DNA of 64,000 nucleotides, taken from positions 23,589,577-23,653,576 of the forward strand of contig NC_092582.1 of assembly GCF_037975245.1 (NCBI RefSeq), written 5' to 3'. The position numbers were made by a program, and so were the translations under genes. Shown in pieces: positions 60,273 through 64,000 of this stretch; the stretch's first letter is position 1; each line of letters opens with the position of its first letter. Below the pieces are notes generated by a model. It was given only the letters and a program-made list of their open reading frames with translations. It was not told the origin of the DNA and made no database searches. The DNA is from Apostichopus japonicus (Eukaryota > Echinodermata > Holothuroidea > Aspidochirotida > Stichopodidae).

Positions 60273-61560
60273 TTATTATTATTACACGAAATTTATATAT
60301 AGCGCCTTATTCAATTGAAAAATTGATCTAAAGCGCTTTACAGCTAAAGATAAAAATTTGTTAAAAGTATAAAAGTTAAAAAGGCTATAAAAGTTAAGAT
60401 TGTATAGAAAAATATATGATAGAAATGTAAAAAATAAATAGAAAAATTATGACTAAAATACAATAATAACACCTGAATTAAGTAAGTGCAGCAAGTAGTA
60501 TAAAAGGTACATTAATCTGTGTTGGCAATTAAAAAATTGCTCTAAGGCGCCTAACAGCAAAAGATAAAAATATGTTAAAAGTAAAAAAGTTCAAAAGGTT
60601 ATACAAGTTAAGTTTGTAAGAAAAATGTATGATAGAAATGTTAAAAATAAATAGAAAAATTATGACTAAAATACAATAATAACACCTGAATTAAGTAAGT
60701 GCAGCAAGTAGTATAAAAGGTACATTAATCTGTGTTGGCAATTAAAAAATTGCTCTAAGGCGCCTAACAGCAAAAGATAAAAATATGTTAAAAGTAAAAA
60801 AGTTGAAAAGGTTATAAAAGTTAAGTTTGTAAGAAAAATGTATGATAGAAATGTTAAAAATAAATAGAAAAATTATGACTAAAATACAATAATAACACCT
60901 GAATTAAGTATGTACAGCAAGTATAATAATAAGTACATTAATCTGTGTTGGCAGCTCTGAAAAACAGTGTTTTAAGTAATTTCTTGAATTGCTATATATA
61001 AGTCTATATTAATATTGCATATGTCCTGGGGTAAGTTATTCCATAATGTGGCAGCAGTATAATCAAAACGTTTAAATTCATATGTTGATGATCGGGTAGA
61101 AGGCACACTAAGTAAATTTTTATTCATTGAGCGTAAGGATCTAGGCGGAATATAAGGTATGGTCTCATTGGTGATGTAACTAGGCACCAGGGGTCAAGTG
61201 ATTAAGAGCCTTAAAGGTAAGTAAAAGAATTTAAAGTTTGATCTAAATCGTACAGGTAACCAATGTAGTTCATACAGTACAGGAGATATATGGTTGCGAC
61301 GAGGATTTCTAGATATAAGGCGAGCTGCACAATTTTGTGTGCGTTGTAGGCGGTTTGTTGAGACTGTGATATACCAAATAGTAAAGAATTGCAATAATCG
61401 AAGCGAGAGGTAACGAGGGATTGAACCAGTATTTTACATACATCAGTTGTAATGAAATCTCTTATTCTACCTATGTTACGAATATGGAAATAGCAAGACT
61501 TGATAATATGTTTAACTGGTTGAATATTAATATGGAATAATTGTGTTAAATTCCAAACGT
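60273..61560 (-). mobile_element. 5'-truncated non-LTR retrotransposon (LINE) relic, Y2
   Basis: The duplicate of 42382-43470, with the same frameshift near the PGA/VPSY junction plus two further single-base losses (RT frames 61194-61394 and 60972-61187). The 3' UTR holds three 213-bp units (ATTAATCTGT at 60511, 60723 and 60937). Confidence 0.85.
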
Positions 61561-62919
61561 TTATTCTGTAAACCTCCTAAGCGAATCTAGGAGAATATTC
61601 ATATCTTTACCACGGAAGAAACAAACAATGCTTAGGCTATAATATTTCCTAAAATATCGATCGGATTGGAGAAGAAAAGGCAAATCTTAAAACAACAGCT
61701 AACAGAGGAACCGACTTTATTGTTCCTCTGATATAAATTATGTATTCAAATTCAATCTTCGGTGATCAATCTATTTACCTATGGCGATAAATAATAGAAG
61801 GAAAAAAGTCTGTAGCCTAGGGCCATTTTTAAGAAGTCACTTAAGCGTTACTTAAAGCAGGCAATTCGCAAAGGCGTTACAAAGGCTTTCACATCATCAG
61901 TGTATAAATTTAGAAACTGACGTATCCCTGCTATTGTATATGTAGCTTGGCCTCCGACTCGGTTGAATAATTATGAATATATTTCATATGTTCCTAAGTT
62001 TACTGAAGAAATGACTCATCTCCGAAAAAAAGATTTGTTAAATAAAAGTACACAGAATATTAGTGTAACCAAATGATCAAACCAGAACGTATGGCGCACC
62101 AGTTGTACGAGACATGTTTTAACACGGCGATCACGGAAAATATGAAGTAGTGGTTGTGTTCCTGAAAATAGCTTTATATATCGGATTGATGTCTGCACAG
62201 TTTGGACGTATTGACTGGTTTCGTACTGGAATTCAGATACTGTCACATTCACCTTAGATTTAAGAAAGCTTGATCTAATACTATGGTATTGTATGTTAAT
62301 CAACACTTCCTCAACCAAACAGTTGGACACAACCTCCCATTCCAGGACCATTCGATACCGGAACCAATAACCAAGGATTAAAATAACATGAAGGATTTCC
62401 ATGCATGTTATTGAAACCATAGGTCGTTGAGTCAATGACATTTACACCAGAACAAAGGAAATCCAATTAAAACCTGATTAGGTAAGTAACTAAGGCTAAT
62501 ATATTGTATTAATCAATCAAAGAACCTTGTGACAAAGAGGGAATCCACCACTCCCATCCCCATCCCCTACGCAAACATACATATGCAGACACGTTAGACT
62601 TCATTTAGTGTCAATTTGTATTCAAGTTATTTCATTTTGGGTGAGCTTGTGTATGTGCTAAGTATGTCCCTTTCTTGTTGATTTTGAACTCACCTATCTG
62701 GTTCACTTTTTTCTTTGTTTATGTAATCTACATGCAATAATTTCCATCATATATTGCTATATACACATAGCCCTTTCACATTCCCGTTGCGGAATAGAGA
62801 GGTTTAATTTGAGCAATTGTGTTTAGGAACTTAACGAATAAACATAAAATAACGAATCACAAGTCCCTACGAGAGCAAACGTACCCCCTACATCCCGTCT
62901 ACCGTACATTATATAGTTT

Positions 62920-64000
62920 ACATGTATTTTGTTAGGTAAGGCACATATCAACAACTAGAACCCCTGTACTGGTACAAGTATCTTGAAAGTATATACAGTT
63001 AATATATTGTACTAATCAATGAAGGAATTAAGGAAGGAGTGCATAGTACAAGACCTGATAGCCAGGCAGTAGAATTGTACCCCAGTCCCCTCCTATCAAC
63101 ATATTAAAAAAAAAACATATCATGGACTATGCCTTGAACAACAAAATCTACTTTTCTTCGAAGCTTATATTATTACAGCAAAAAACAATTATAAAGTGCT
63201 TAAACTCCGTAACGGTTGCCATGATACAATTATTCCGTCTGACGTCACTGTGTCTATACTTCTCTATTACAAATTATTGTCTCTTTGTGGCAACAAATTC
63301 GCTTCAGTGGTTTCAATTGTTCAAGTTTAAAGTATTTTCTGCATACGGAACTTACCCGACTACTAAGTTTGTAAAAGTACCCTGTCTTCGCTATACCATA
63401 CGTTATACACTAAAATATGCAGGAAGCAAAATGTCGTTAAAGTGAATAAAGTTATTGTAAGTTAAGTTTCTGCAAGCTTTAATTCCAGACCTACACAGCT
63501 AGGTCTTCTCAATTACTGGACATGTTCCCTACACTGATCTACCTTAATCCACACTGATCAACATTGCTTACAAAATATAGTGCACACTTTCAAGGAGGAC
63601 TGTTTCCACTGATGTGCTATCACTCTGGTCATAGACTAGAGGCTTACTTAACCTTTGGTAGGGTCTGTTGTTTGATCAATGAGTGCTCCCCCTTTTCATC
63701 AAGTTCTGGGCAGAGTGATCATGTCCAGTTAAGTTGATGTGTGTATGTGTATTTATGTGGTTATGAACTTGGTAACACTATATACACGTTGATAATGGGT
63801 AGTAGGTACAGTAACCCCAGGTGCAGATATCTTGAATATTAATAAGTAGGCGGGGCCTAACTGTGAGCATGATCTGCTTCATATTCGGTATGGAGTATAT
63901 GCAGGTATTGTGAATGCCATCACGTCACTAAATATGAATGATTGGTGACACCAGAGCTAAATCTGCTAGATAAAGCATTTGTGCATAAGTTAGTCTAAAG
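62920..64000 (+). repeat. Long tandem array, unit X3 (cut by window end)
   Basis: A third X unit with the X-type markers (ATGGACTATGCC, CAAGGAGGACTG). It carries a 107-codon frame at 63122-63445 homologous to the one in Y2. The array therefore continues beyond the window. Confidence 0.88.

Larger units (their letters stand above)
51878..62919 (+). repeat. Long tandem array, unit Y2
   Basis: Second Y unit: 11.04 kb including a 1.19-kb insertion at about 55548-56733. It is otherwise nearly identical to Y1. Small differences include a 23-bp deletion near 57650, a rearranged AT tract at 59218-59293, and three rather than two copies of the 213-bp LINE 3'-UTR repeat. Confidence 0.87.

Overview
This is an AT-rich eukaryotic nuclear window: coding sequence is broken into short exons with GT-AG introns, and microsatellites, minisatellites, MITEs, a SINE and a LINE relic are frequent. 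The paralogous amino-acid transporters and the style of the repeats fit a marine invertebrate deuterostome, possibly an echinoderm. The species assignment is inference; no search was run.

Left part (1-25.2 kb): two tandem, same-strand SLC6 (sodium/chloride-coupled neurotransmitter symporter) genes, most like the glycine-transporter branch. Gene 1 is 5'-truncated by the window edge; 11 exons from TM2 to the stop codon are at 331-9917. Gene 2 is complete apart from some doubt about its first exon: 13 coding exons, 14162-25209, predicted 660 aa. Every shared intron is at the same position and phase, so the pair arose by tandem duplication. Their introns hold (AT)n tracts, a 27-bp minisatellite organised in 7-mers, a 12-bp minisatellite, a GGA-rich tract and a tRNA-derived SINE.

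Between the genes (9.9-14.2 kb) lies an 894-bp hAT-type non-autonomous element with a perfect 8-bp target duplication. Inside it is a 548-bp palindrome-rich element with its own 6-bp target duplication. From 25.2 to 30.8 kb I see no gene, only degenerate DNA-transposon sequence, a purine tract and a 135-bp (ATG)n microsatellite.

Right part (30.85 kb to the end): a large direct array with the pattern X-Y-X-Y-X. X (about 4.1 kb) and Y (about 9.8 kb) are diverged relatives; like copies are very similar. Copy-specific insertions lengthen the second X (a 3047-bp element, itself split by a 1080-bp hAT-type element) and the second Y (about 1.19 kb). Y carries a 5'-truncated non-LTR retrotransposon on the minus strand. 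No intact conserved gene was found in the array.

The most notable signal is a family of palindrome-carrying elements, at 12729-13276 and 47214-50260. They share terminal bases 1-11 (TATGRCWAGCC) and an ATTCGATA at the same offset (24-31), and both make 6-bp target duplications of GC-rich TGCG/CACG-type sequence. Their interiors carry unrelated palindromic arrays.
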